From Plotosus lineatus (Eukaryota > Chordata > Actinopteri > Siluriformes > Plotosidae): 64,000 nucleotides of DNA. The DNA lies in the NCBI GenBank assembly GCA_024760905.1, contig CM045734.1, positions 45,388,064 through 45,452,063 on the forward strand, given 5' to 3'. Positions 34,356 to 48,700 of this stretch are shown here, one piece after another. Within the stretch, counting starts at the first letter, position 1; every line of letters starts with the position of its first letter. The notes under the pieces were generated by a model. It saw only the letters and a list, made by a program, of their open reading frames with translations. It had not been told where the DNA came from and ran no database searches. The position numbers were made by a program, and so were the translations under genes.

Positions 34356-37300
34356 ACATACATAGACACACAATACTTTTTAGTGGCTAAGATGACCATA
34401 CTGTGCTTTCCTCAAGCTCAAATATTTTCCTCTTTTATTTGTAACTACACAAAATGAAAATAACAAACTTTTGGCTTCCATAAGTGTAATTAAAAAAATC
34501 ACATCACTAAAATATGTAAATGATATAAATAATTTTCCAGCAGATTTGCTTGTATTTATTTGAATGGTGCCAATATAAACTAATATGCAAGGAAATTTTA
34601 CAAGTTTTCAAAGACTCATGTAAGACTGTGTGGCACTTCTTGACCACATGTCCGTAGTTGTTCCAAAAATGAAAGTAAACTATGATGTTGCTTTTACATT
34701 GTGATCCGAATTTAATTGTTCGGATTATTCTCCATATGAATGTGACAACTCAAACTCTGTGAAATGTTTAATACTAGGCATTATATACCTGGCGCTGAGG
34801 GTGTTGTCTAACTGTGGCTTTCAATGGTATGAATGAGCACCATGTCTGCATATTTGTGTTTCATTATGGTGTGTGTAATTTTTGTCCATCATTGTGATTC
34901 CTTGTCATAGGACTGTCTCTGGCAACAGATTGTTTATGCCATATTGAGTGTTAAAAGTCATGTGGGCACTGCTGCTGCCTTTCCACCTTATGTGTTTTTC
35001 TTCAAACATTCTAAAGCCTTAAAAAAATTGTATGGAATATTAAAAAGCTTGCATGAAATAATAATAAACAAGTGTCTGTGCAAGTAAGGTTCTACATGCA
35101 GAGCAGCAAAACACTTGTAAGAGTTTTGTCAATTGGCAGAGTCGGGACAGATGGTTAAACTCAAAAAGGAAGAAAAATGAACTACTGTATTGTGAAAGGT
35201 CTCAAAAATGAGAAAATCCTTAAAAATAAACACATTTGGTATAGAATTTAATCCTGATGGATAGGATTACACAGTGTAAGCTATGCTTGTGGTAGTGTAC
35301 TACTAATAATTGTTCGTGACTGGTATTTTATCATCTTTTTGGTTGAGTGGATATTGACATAGGGTGATATCTAATGAAAATACTTTTACACAACATTGAG
35401 CCCTGCAGTATTTATTGTATTAATCAGTCATGCATTCATTTTCTGAACCGCTTAATTCTAATTAGCGTCGCATGGAGTCTAGTGCTCATCTCAACTGGCT
35501 TTGTGCAATGGCAGAGTACATCCTAGACAGCTCGCCAGGCCATCGCAGGGCAGAAACTCGCTGACAGCTATGCAGCCTACTCTTGACGAAAGACAGCAAT
35601 GGTTCTTTTGCATGCCTCACACCATAGACAGTGAGAGAGATGGCCAGCCTTTGATAACCCAGTTAGCTGCACTGGGGGGGGGGGGGGGTCGTTATTTTTG
35701 TAAGATGCTTAATCTTAGGGTAGTGAAGGGACTGGTGCCTCTCAACTGACTTTGGGTGAAGGTGGGATACACCCTGGGATAACACACATGGAATCATTCA
35801 CAGGTGCCCAGGGGCAATATAGAACATCCAATTAGCCTAATGTGCCTGTCAAAGCTGTGGCATACCCAGAAGAAACCCGTGCAAGCACAGGGAGAACATG
35901 AAAAAAAATTGCAAATAGCTGCAAAATACCATTAAGATTTTGCCTTATAGACATTAAACATCCATCATTGAGCATTTATGTTTTAGCTTTGCCTTTATAC
36001 TTACTGACACTCTGACAAGTTTTGCTTTACTTTTTGTTGATTAAAGGGTACCTGTAGTGAAAGCGCTCATATACCTAATTTGATGTATTGTGTATAGCTA
36101 GTGAAAATGCACATATAAGGCATTTATTATATTCTCTCACAAACCAGCTTTAAGCGATTCACTAACGTCAAGCTTCAGAGCGCAAGAGTTTTAAGATGGC
36201 GCATTTTCCGTGATGTCCTATCGTTGACAGCCTCGACCGGAACTGCGAGATTGCAATGTAAACGTAAGGCTATACCTGACATATACAACACAAACACAGA
36301 AACTTGGAAAAAACAGACATTTATTTTTTTAAACCATGGACGAAGACAATTTCGTAGAAGGATTAGGTTATTTATATGAACCACTGAAGAAAGACGATCC
36401 ACATTTAGTGAAATCGGACCAGGAAAGTGACAACTCGGAGGACGATATTGGAGAGTCGGCAGAAGCTCTGACACAGGAAAATCGTAGCAAACAACCAGCT
36501 GTCAACGATGTTATGTCACGATGACCTTTAACCTCGGTGAAAAGAAGCCAACATGTCTGCGCGCTCAACCTTCGTGAGCAAGGAATGTCATATAGAAGAA
36601 AAGGAAATGTGGACTTATAAATAAACTACCAACATCACGCGATGTTTAAAAGCTAATAATAAAGTATAGTGGATATTTTTTGAATGCTGTAAATTTTGGA
36701 TACAGGCACCCTTTAAGCCACAGGTGATACGTCTTCTGTGGAAGACTCGCATCTAATTGTTATTTACTAATTCTTCATATATAACAGAGATTATCAAAGA
36801 AATTCATTTTCTGAACTGCTGAACTCGGTCCTTCATTTAACGTGTTTTGATGTCTAGTCTTCCATGATGTGTCGCACGATCTATGATATACTGTGTACAC
36901 ATTTATTTAGAACTACTTGAAATGTACATTATGTGGGTTGAACAGTAACTCGAGCGCATGGTTTTGCTAAAATCTTTTCCTCTTGAATCGTGTAATACAT
37001 TGTGCTTCCCCCTTGACTCTGAGGGAAAGAGTTAATCCTAATTAGGGCCGTGGGAAAGCTGGCGCCCATCTGAGCTGACTCTGGGCAAAGGCGGGGTTCA
37101 GCCTGGACAGCTCGCTAGGCCATTGCAGGGCCAGCACTCACACAATCACTCATACTCATACTCACACCTAGGAGTGATTTTGAACAGCCAATTACCCTTC
37201 TGTGCATGTTTTTGTACTGTGGGAAGAAACTGGAGTACCCAGAGGAAACCCACACAAGCACAGGTAGAACATGCAAATAAAAGAAACCTGAACAATATAA

Positions 37301-38699
37301 AGAACTACAATATAATGAAGCTGTTGAAAGACATAAACATCTTTGAACTTTACAAATTTTAAACATCACTTTTGTAAATTCTAAATAGTGCAAATATGGA
37401 AGGGTCAGTTAAAAAAAAAACCCTGATTATAAAGAGTTGTGTTAAAAGAAAAAGATTGTGACTCCCATCACATAACACCATGACCCACTTAACTAATGAC
37501 CCTTCGGTGTGTGTGTGTGTGTGTGTGTGTCGAGGCAGTTCAAGTAGAACCGTGGCCATGGACAGCTTGTACCCATCTATCCGTTCTTCATTTTTGTGAT
37601 CCATTCAACCTAGAATATAATGCAATCAGTGTGCTGCTCTCTTTGTTTTCAGATAAAAACTGGGAGGGGGGAAATAGAGGAGCAACAGTTCCTGTAACAT
37701 TCTGTCACCGCACTGTGCCTATCTCTAGCTCTGGTGATTGCGCCTTGGCATGTTGGGCAATCATTTTGCTGGCTCTCTTGCCAGAGATGTTGAGTCAAGA
37801 AGGGTGGGAGAGAGACAGGCTGTTCTCACATGTCTGATAGGACTGAGCGAGGAGGAAAATACCAGCCCGGTCAAGGCTGCCTTAATTTGATCCCTGTTGC
37901 TGTCATGCAAACGAGAGCAAATTGGCACTTACTGGTCATCATCTGACATCAGGGTGTAGACGGCACATTCCAAACCTGTACATGAGATAAGGAGGCAGTT
38001 GAAAAGAAAAGAGAATAGAGTGGAAAGGCAGTATAATGACACATTTGTTAAGAGATAATGCAAGAGTATTTGTACTACCAGGAAAACGGATTTATTTCAC
38101 CAGCAGATGGAGCTATGAGTAATGAGACCACATGTCATCTATGCTGCTTTCAAACCAATAACACCACACACAATTTTACAAAACTAAAAATCCCAAAGCA
38201 TCATTTTCAACAAGAATTTTTAAATGTCTATCCTGTAGCAACCTGTGGCTTTTGGCTGTGAAATTTGGTTGTGACCAATATCCACGGCTCTGTTAGTGTA
38301 AGGTGTGTTGTTTCAGGGAGCGGCTCTTCACCGTCACCGAGCCCGATGGCAGCCAGCAGGGGACACTCTGACAGCTCTCCTGACCTGGTGGTGGATACCT
38401 CCTACTACAACTTCTATCAACCTTCCTGCTACCCAGCGTACTACAGCAGTCTGTACAATTATCAACAGTACCAGGTAAGAGATCAAATATAGTCAGTTGA
38501 TTTAATTCATTATACAGTGGTAACAATAATCATTTGCACAAAAGAAAAGCAGTCCTTTTGCTTGGGTATATCTTTTTATCTGTTAGTTGTAGCTTTCACT
38601 GGAAAATGTTTAAATATAATTTAATGGACTATAATTACTTTTTAGAGTAATGCGATAAATATACACTTTGTAGATCTTTCAGTGTCATAAAATATATAC

Positions 38700-38748
<49 letters not shown>

Positions 38749-39660
38749 AATAAATAAAAGGACAGGACAAAGACTGTCTATTGAAACTCCATTTATCACT
38801 ACAGATCTGTTTCGAGGGGTGGTGAAACCATCCTCTCTCTTCAGGTGATTATAGTCAGTGCAGTGGCAGGGGCAGTGGTGGTCGAGTGGTATAGGGCGCT
38901 GGATCGCTGATCCAAAGGTTGGGGGTTCGAGTCCCATTTTCCACAAGGTTGTCACTGTCGTCGTCCCCCCCCCCAGTGCAGCTAACTGGGTTATCAAAGA
39001 CTGGCCATGTCTCTCACTGTCTATGGTGAGAGGCATGTAAAAGAACCATTGCTGACTTTTGTAAAGAGTAGCTGCAAAGTCGTCAGTGTGTTTCTGTCCC
39101 TTGTTAAAGGGTTGTGACAGGAAGGGCATCCGACGTAAAAACCTCTGCCAAATCAAATGTGTGAATCAGATGATTCGCTGTGGCGACTCCCGAGTAAAAA
39201 AGTGGAAAAAGCCGAAAGGAAGACAGACAATATATATATTTGCTTTTAGTTTAGTTATTTGCTCTACCAAAAAGTATTGAACGCACTCCTACGGAAGGAT
39301 CTACTCAGAAAATCCTATATATATATATATATAGTGTGTGAGTGGTGGTTTGGATAGGGTACAGGATCACTGATCCTAAGGTTGGGGGTTCGAGTCCTCC
39401 AGTGCAGCTAACTGGGTTATCTAATGGCGGGTCATGTCTCACTGTTTATGGTGAGAGGCATGTAAAAGAACCATTGCTGACTTTCATAAAGAGTAGGCTG
39501 CAAAGCCGTCAGCGTGTTTCTGTCCCTTGCTAAAAGGGTTGTGACAGAAAGGGCATCCGACATGAAAAAAAAAAAAAACCCATGCCAAATCAAATCTGCG
39601 AATCAGATGATTTGCTGTGGCGACTCTCGAGAACGGGAAAAAGCCGAAAAGAAGGTGCGC

Positions 39661-39701
<41 letters not shown>

Positions 39702-42700
39702 ATATATATATATATATGTGTGTGCTACTAATTTTCCATATGAGGCATTCACTTTGTTGGACTCGAGTGCTGGTGAGTTTACAGGCCATTCCGCATGATA
39801 ATAAGTAGACCAGAATTATTATTATCATTTAAAATTAAATAAGATATTGGGGCAGATAAATGGGTTGTAAGTATATGACAAGTTTATTTTTAATGATTAA
39901 CTATGGTTAGTGTAAATCTTCTACAGAGTAAATTAATAGGATTGGGCTTGATTAATCACAGAGTGCATTTCCAAATGAGCAGTATCGCAAAAGCATTGAC
40001 GCCTATTTTCTCCAATCCCACTTAAAAATCCACTCCAAACAGGAAGAAGTACTCCATATTTACTCAAGACCCATGAAGAAGACCACCATGATACTCATTT
40101 TCCCTACTCACCCAAGCTGTGTCTCATGTAGTCCAGCAGTATGTGGTAATGAGCTGATTAAGTGGGCTGGAGCGCTTGTTTATACGGGTTCCTGTCAGTG
40201 AACTCAGCTGCCTGTTCTAACTTGGCACAGTGGCACTCTAAGCTTTTACGTGTAGTGCCTGTCATGTCGTTCCAAGCCAGTGGCTGAGTACAGCAAGGAA
40301 GGTGTGTAGTCTTCATGCCACGCTGTCTCTCTTACAAACTGTTTACATTTCCCTGTTTCCCCCAGTAGGAACTGCAACTAATGCTGCGAATGGGAGTTTT
40401 GTAATCCTTATCCAATCCATGCGCTTACACCAAATGACTGCTTCAGTTATTCAGATTGGCAAATGCATGTTATGTTTTTGGGTAGATAGAGCTGCGAACC
40501 ACTCAATGTGTCCACGAAGCTGAGTTACACCACAGTAAAGGCATGTTTTGTGCTCATATACAAAAGCTTTGACCAAAAAGAGAAACGATTTTCTTGATTA
40601 GGACAACAACTATGTCAGATTTTACTTCCAGGCTCAGACAGGCTTATAGTAGGAGGCTAACAGAAAATTAATTTGCTTTTGCCAAGAGTGGTAAATATCA
40701 GTTAGAATCAAATTGTGAAACTGATTGTTACAGCTTGATAGCTTATTATTATTATTATTGTTGTTGTTATTATTGTGCAAGTGTGTATTGTAATATGCTG
40801 AACATTTTATATTTGTGAAGGTGTTATGATGCATATATACAGGGATCCCTCGTTACTTTGCACTTCAATTCATGTTGCTTCAGTGCATCTTGTTTTTTTT
40901 CTTTAAATATTCATCAAATTAAAAAATAAGGAAATTAAGGAAGAAAAGGGGGGGAAAGTTAAGGAAAATGTCGCAAAACAAGGCCAATTATGCATAAAAA
41001 ACCCAAACAAACAAAAAACCCAACCCCCCCCCCCCCATCAAAACTACTTACTTAAAAAAAAGTTTTATGTGAGATGTGCATCTGAGTGTGTGCGTCTGTA
41101 TGTGTGTGTATTTATATTTTATTTACATCTTATGCATTATTTTTGAAGGTTTAATTGTTAATATAAGCATTTATAGCTTTGAATATGTATTTATGACATT
41201 ATATACACACATACATGCATGTATATGTTAGTCAGCGGGATTGATCCAACTTTGCGGAATTTGGCAGTTTGCCGGGGGATCTCGGTCCCAATTAACTGCA
41301 GAAAGTGAGTGACTCAAATACACATGAACACATGAAGTGCCTGTAGCTGAGTACAGATGCTCCCCGACTTATATTTTTAATTGGTTTCGGATGGCTGAAC
41401 GTAAGTTGAAAGTGAACGTAAGTTGTTACAGTGACGTGACGTATGACATTCATACTGTACTATACATCCAAAAAATGCCATTACCGTATCTCATAAAACA
41501 CCCCTAAGTCAATTATTATAAACATAACATTGTAAAATAATATCAACATTAATTTCAAATAAGTCACTTATTTATATTGAGTCACTTTACATGCAGCCGT
41601 GAGGGAGTGGCAGCCGTGCAGCCGTTAATGCAGCCGTGAGGGAAGGGCACAAGGCAGTGTCTCTCCCTCACGCCAGTCCCAAGCCCAGATAAATGCAGAA
41701 GGTTGCGTCAGGAAGGGCATCCGGTGTAAAACAAATGCCAAATAAAACATGCTAGTCATATCAAGAAAATTCATACCGGATCGGTCGAGGCCTGGGTTAA
41801 CAACGACCGCCATCAGTGATGTTAACCAACAGGGTGCTGGTGGAAATTAGACTACTGTTGGTCGAAGACGTCGAGGAAGGAGAGGTGGGAGGCGTGTCCG
41901 TAGGCAGAGAGAGAAGAGGAAAGGCAGGAGTCTAGAACTGAAAGTAGGGACTTTGAATGTTGGAACTATGGCAGGAATAGGTCAAGTGCTGGCTGACATG
42001 ATGGAGAGGAGGAAGGTGGACATACTGTGTGTTCAGGAGACCAGGTGGAAATGTTGTAAGGCTAGAAGCGTAGGAGCAGGGTTTATGCTGTTTTTTCATT
42101 GTGTGGATGGGAAGAGAAATGGAGTAGGAGTCATCTTGAAGGAGGAGTCTGTCAGGAATGTTCGAGAAGTGAAGAGTGTCCGACAGAGTGATGAGTCTCA
42201 AGTTAGAAATTGAAGGCGTGATGTTCAATGTTGTTAGTGCTTATGCCCCACAGGCAGGATGTGAGCTAGAAGAGAAGGAGAGATTCTGGAGTGAGTTAGA
42301 TAAAGTGATGCAGAATACCCCCAAAGATGAAAGAGTGGTCATTGGGGCAGACTTCAATGGACATGTTGGTGCAGGAAACAGGGGACGAGGAAGTGATGAG
42401 CAGATTTGGTATCCAGGACAGGAACACAGAAGGACAGATGTTGGTAGATTTCTCAAAAAGGATGGAAATGGCTGTGGTAAATACTTTCTTCCAGAAGAGA
42501 GAGGAGCATAGAGTGACTTATAAAAGTGGAGGTAGGAGCACATGGGTAGACTACATCTTGTGCAAGCGATGTAATTTGAAGGAAGTCAGTGACTGCAAAG
42601 TAGTAGTGGGTGAGAGTGTTGCCAAACAGCATAGGATGGTGGTGTGCAGGATGACGCTGATGGTGAGGAAGGTGAAGAAGGCAAAGGCAGAGCAAAAGAC

Positions 42701-45700
42701 AAAGTGGTGGAAGCTGAAAAAGGAGGAGTGTTGTGTTGTCTTCAAGGAGGAGTTGAAACAGGCTTTGGGTGGTCGGGAAGTGCTTCCGGATGACTGGACA
42801 ACTACAGCTAATGTGATCAGGGAGACAGGTAGGAGAATACTTGGTGTGTCATCTGGAAGGAGAGGAGATAAGGAGACTTGGTGGTGGAATGAGGAAGTGC
42901 AGGAGGGTGCACAAAGGAAGAGGTTAGCTAAGAAGAAGTGGGACATAGAGAGGACTGAAGACGGTAAACAGAAGTACAGGGAGACACAGCGTAAAACGAA
43001 GGTAGCGGCGTCAAAGGCCAAACAGAGGGCGTGTGATGACTTGTATGCTCGGTTGGAAAGTAAAGAGGAAGAAAATGATTTATACAGGTTGGCACAGCAG
43101 AGAAATAGAGATGGGAAGGATGTGCAGCAAGTTAGAGTGATTAAGGACAGAGTGGGAAATATATTGACCGATGAGAGAAGTGTGCTGGGAAGATGGAAAG
43201 AGTACTTTGAAGAGCTGATGAATGAGGAAAATGAGAGAGAAAAAAGTAGAAGAGGTGACTTGAGGAGCAGGAAGTAGCACAGATTAGTAAGGGTGAACTG
43301 AAGAGGGCATTGAAGAGGATGAAGAATGGAAAGGCAGTTGGCCCTGATGACATACCGGTGGAGGTATGGAAGTGTCTAGGAGAGGAAACAGTAGATTTCC
43401 TGACAAGAACATTCAACAAGGTCTTCGTGAGTGAGAGGATGCCAGAGGAATGGAGAAGTGTGCTGGTGCCCATTTTTAAGAAAAAGGGAGATGTGCAGAG
43501 TTGCGGCAACTACAGAGGGATAAAGTTGATGAGCCATACGATAAAGTTATGGGAAAGAATAGTGGAAGTAAGACTAAGGGCAGAGGTCAGCATTTGTGAA
43601 CAACAGTTTGGTTTCATGCCAAGAAAGAGCACCACAGATGCAGTGTTGGCCTTGAGGATGTTAATAGAGAAGTACAGAGAAGGTCAGAAGGAGCTGCATT
43701 GTGCCTTTGTGGACCTGGAGAAAGCATATGACAGGGTGATGAGAGAGGAACAGTGGTATTGCATGAGGAAGTCTGGAGTGGCAGAGAGGTATGTTAGAGT
43801 GGTGCAGGACATGTATGAGAGATGTAAGACAGTGGTGAGGTGTGCTGTCGGTGTGACAGAAGAGTTCAAGGTGGAGGTGGGACTGCATCAAGGGTCAGCT
43901 CTGAGCCCCTTCTTGTTTGCGATGGTGATGGACAGGCTAACAGATGAGGTTAGACAAGAATCTCCATGGAATATGATGTTTGCAGATGACATTGTGATCT
44001 GCAGTGAGAGCAGAGAACAAGTGCAGGAAAATCTAGAGAGGTGGAGGTATGCCCTGGAAAGGAGGGGAATGAAGATTAGCCTCAGTAAAACAGAATACAT
44101 GTGTATGAATGCCAAGGACCCAACAGGAATGGTGAGGTTACAAGGAGCAGAGATAAGGAAGGTGGAGGATTTTAAGTACTTAGGCGCAACAATCCAGAGC
44201 AATGGAGAGTGTGGGGAAAAAAGGTGAAGAAGCGTGTGCAGGCAGGTTGGAATGGTTGGAGAAAAGTGTCCAGAGTGATGTGTGATAGGAAAGTATCGGC
44301 AAAAATGAAAGGAAAAGTGTACAAGACTGTTTTGAGGCCAGCGATGTTGTATGGTTTAGAAACAGTGGCCCTGGGGAAAAGACAGGAGGCAGAGCTGGAG
44401 GTAGTAGAGATGAAAATGTTGAGGTTCTCTTTGGGAGTAACGAGGATGGATAGGATCAGGAATGAGCAAATCAGAGGGACAGCACATGTAAGACGTTTTG
44501 GAGACAAAGTCAGACAGGCTAGATTGAGATGGTTTGGACATGTACAGAGGAGGGATAGTGAATATATTGGTAGTAGGATGCTGAGGTTGGAACTACCAGG
44601 CAGAAGGCCTAGAGGAAGACCAAAGAGAAGATTCATTGATGTGGTGAAGGAGGACATGAAGGCAGTTGTTGTAAGAGAACAAGATGCAGAGGATAGGGTG
44701 AGATGGAGGCAGATGATTCGCTGTGGCAACCCCTGAAGGGAAAATCCGAAAGGACAAGAAGACGACTTTACATGAATCTTAAAACAGCCAATCAACGCTT
44801 ACAATATGTGAGGCGCTCAAAACCAAAAGTAGTGTACTTGCTGTGGGTTATACAGACTTACGGTCTTTCAAGTGCGCAAGGGCGCAGTTGAACTCGTTTA
44901 GAACACAGCCGTAACTGATGTGAATCACCAGCAGAGCGGCGAGTTATTTCTTTTATGGATTTGGGTTTTCATTCATTTTACAACTCTCTTTGCTTAACTG
45001 AGCATGGTAGATTGCACCGATCTGAGCAGATAGTTTATTCATCTTTGTGTATGGGACTTGCACCCATGCGAGTAGGCTTACGCTTCTGACCAACCATATT
45101 TGCTTAGGGTTACAAAAGTCCGCAAAACAGTGTAAACACAAAGATCACAGAGACGACGTCTTAACACAAGAGTAACACGCTATATAACTGAGATATATAT
45201 ACAGTATGCCCTTGACTATTCGCTGTTTTGCACCCACGCTTTGAGTATTCGCTGACTGCCGAGCAACTGTGGCACATAATTCAAATTTAGCCAATGGCTG
45301 TCCTCCTTTCTCTTGATTGGTTGAGCTCATGTCCCACCCCTTTTTCCTCATTCGCGCACAAGTTGTCAATGAGCCTCTTTTTGTGTGTGTTTTAATTACC
45401 TGTTAAGCTCTATGATACCACTCAAACGCTATGCGTCTTCTCTGGCTCAGCGATAGAAAACGCTGGATGTCTCTTCTGAAGAAATAAGACTTTCTCCCGA
45501 GAAACGATGGTTTTCTCTGAACTGTTGTATTAAAATCTTTTTCAATTATTATTCCAGTACAGTACCTAAGTTCATGCTTATGCGTGAGATTTTACGTTCT
45601 GTAGCATGTTTAACAAATGATATCAAAAGGATAAACCTTAATATGCTTCATTAAACTTGGAGTGATGTGTCCTCGATGGCGCTGCCCAGAGGGCAACGTC

Positions 45701-48700
45701 GCGGAGTTCTCAGAGTCAAATTGTTTCTTTGTTCGTTTTAATTTGTTTTATTTGTTGTTTTGTTTGTTCATGTTTTGCACTATGCTCGTCTACGACGGGT
45801 CGACTCTACTACAGCTATAAGATCGGAGTATCTTTGGGCGTGTTTCACTAGGCACGCCCAACTGGGCTTGTTAGCTGGAGAGCTAATATGCTATGGTCAG
45901 CAGCTCAATGCGAGCCGCACCCCAGCTGACCAGAAGCCCAGGCGGGAAGGGGCCGAACGACGACTCCGGCGCTTGGGATTGCAGGGGATGAAGGCCGTGT
46001 AGCCGGCTGGTGCAATCGCCTCGAGCCATGTTTCACAGAAACACAGTCCTATAGATCCCTCTGTGCTGCAATCTGAGCATGAAGCTCGTCCATCTTGTTT
46101 CGCAGGGACTGAACATTTTCAGGCAGTATCGCCGGAAGTGCTAACCAAGCCTCTGAGAACTTTGCCTGGGCTTATTGCTAGCCAAGGTGCGGTTAGCATT
46201 GAGCTGCCATAGCAGCTCACGATAGAAGTTGTTGCGTGCTTAGTTGCCCGACGCTGAAGCTGCTCATAGCTGTAGTAGGGCATGGTGCAAAACATGAACA
46301 AACAAATTAAAATGAACAAAAACAATTTGACTCTGAGAACTCCACGACGTTGCCCTCTTGGCAGCACCATCTTGGAGATGGCACTCCAAGTTCAATGTAA
46401 AAGGACATGAAGCGTAATAAAGTTTATCCTTTTGGTATCATTTGTTAAACATGCTACCAAACATAAAATCTCACGCACAAACATTAACTTAAGTACTATA
46501 TTGGAATAAGAATTGAAAAGGACAGTAGGCCCTCGACTTTCGCGAGGGTTCAGTTCCAAGCCCTCCTGCGAATCGAGATAATCTGTGAGTTCTGTACTCG
46601 GAAGTAAAACCCCATGTATCACGTCACATGCGCGAATGAGCGGCCGGAAGTAAAATACTGTGTATCTATTAAATGCACTAAAATATGCTCCTTAAACACA
46701 TTCTATAGACAGTCTTACTCATTAACTCAGTATTAATTTAGTAAAATGTAGTAATGATTAAGAAAAACGTATTTTTTTTACTGTGATATTTATTGATAAT
46801 AAAATATAAACATTATACAGCATACATATAAAAACACCTTTAAATGCATTCTCTTTGAAAAACACAGCACTGTAGTTTTCAAAAATTCCCACCAGAGGAA
46901 CGTATTGCATTAGGCATGAGATGACTGAGTTCAGGTATTAACTGCATTAAGTCTGAGCAGCTCAGCCACGCCCCTCAGCCGGAGCGAGTACAAAACAGAG
47001 TTTTAGAGTGAGAAAGTTCGAGAGCTTTACAAACCAAAGAAGCGGTGATGTGATGTGAGAGGCCACGCCCCTCAGCCGATGTGGAGAGTAAACAGTTAGT
47101 TAGAGGCATAGCGCCAAAATCAAAGCCCCCCCAAAACACAGACCATAACAAAAATTCAATAAATTGGATAAACAAAACAAAATGAGAAACATGCTACACC
47201 ACAGTAAATAAAATATAACACAAACATTCTAAACATTACCTTAGGTCATGTACTGGAATAATAATTGAAAAAGACTTTAATAGTGGAGTGTTTTACAACA
47301 ATTCAGACGATTGTTCCTCTTCAGACACTTCAGAGGAAACTGTCGTTTCTTCCGGAGAAAGTCTTATTTGTTCATAAGAGACATCCAACGTCATTACCTT
47401 TTTCTGGTGCTTAGCAGGCGTTTGAGTGACATCATAGAACTTAACTGGTAATTAAAACACACTTAAAAAAAGCTCATTGACAACCTGTGCGTGAATGAAG
47501 AAAAAGGGGCATTACATCATCTCAACCAATCAGCAGGAAGGAGGACAGCCATTGGCTGTATTTGAATCACGTGCAAGTTGCCTGGCAGTCCGTGAATACT
47601 TAAACCGTGAGTGCAAAACCGCGAATAGTCAAGAGCCTACTGTACTGTATATACAACTGAACTGGGAAGAAAGAGGGGCACGTTCAGTCTGTCGTTTGTA
47701 AACAACGGACGCAGCGTCATTATGTCAGCATACTACGTAGGTACGTCTAAACTCAAAATTTGACTTTAAAAAAAACGGATGAACGCAAGTCGGGGAACAT
47801 CTGTATAAAAGATAATTTGGTAAACAGGAATTTTTGTGTTTACTTTTACGAAGCTTTTGTGAGCTGTGCTACAGTAAAAGATGAGACTTTTCACAAGAAT
47901 GAGGATTGTAGAGTAATACAAGTGTTATTTATTATGAATTAACACAATTTCCTTTTACTTCGATTGAAAGGGACAACTTGAAATTGAGGACATCAGCAAA
48001 GTCATAGCAGTTTACTTTTGACATCCCATCAACTTAAAATAGTTTATTAATCTTTATAAATCAACAAAGAAATGTCTGAGATATGATGCAGGCCCAACAC
48101 TGAGACACGCTGGTATAGTATGGAGATCATCACGCACATTTTCATTGAATTTATGTTGCAAAGTATTCTTGTTGTATCCAGTATGATTTACTCATGTGTG
48201 AAATAAATTAAGCCAATATTTCTTCAGGGACTTATCGGTGACTAGTATGTCCATGTGGGTTGTTGATGGAGCCATATTTCAGTATGTGTATGCAATAGGA
48301 TTCCTGACAGCAACATCTTGCACCCCAGCCATTGCCTTCCACTCACTTTTTTTATTCAGTTTGAATTGCAAAGGTTAATGATGTTGATATAGTGTTTCAG
48401 CACGCTTCAGCACCATAATGTTGATCTCATTATGCATAATGGCACTATCTGCTAGGTTGCAATTATTTATTTTCACAACGCATTTCGTTGTGAACAAGGA
48501 TAGACCCCATGTCAGCTGGTGTTGCTTTGGTTCAACCAATGTTGCTTGGCTGTTAAAGTTGAAAATGTTTGCTTTAATTTTGCTAGGATGGAAATTTAAA
48601 AGCCACTTTGTCACAGTTGGCTTTTCCTATTACCTGGAGACAGTTTCTCTGCCTCTCAGCAAGGGTTTGGGTCTCGGGCTCAGGAGTTTCTCGGTGAAGT

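Larger units (their letters stand above)
33717..38316 (+). other. dmrt1: dmrt1 intron 2
   Basis: 4.6 kb. Contains (AAT)n-like sequence near 34030-34110, a TG run 34327-34355, a chimeric SINE copy (35433-35690), tail-family fragments (35740-35905, 37035-37275), a TTAA-flanked element (36045-36712) and a short GT run (37507-37530). About 37830-38000 has mixed composition with no repeat seen. Confidence 0.8.

Noticed and set aside
37496..37837. 113-residue plus-strand frame in dmrt1 intron 2
   Set aside because: It starts in a GT microsatellite, has no recognisable domain and no convincing splice borders.
42241..44541. Long minus-strand frames across the LINE
   Set aside because: They are antisense of the endonuclease-RT region and recur at the matching place in the other copy.
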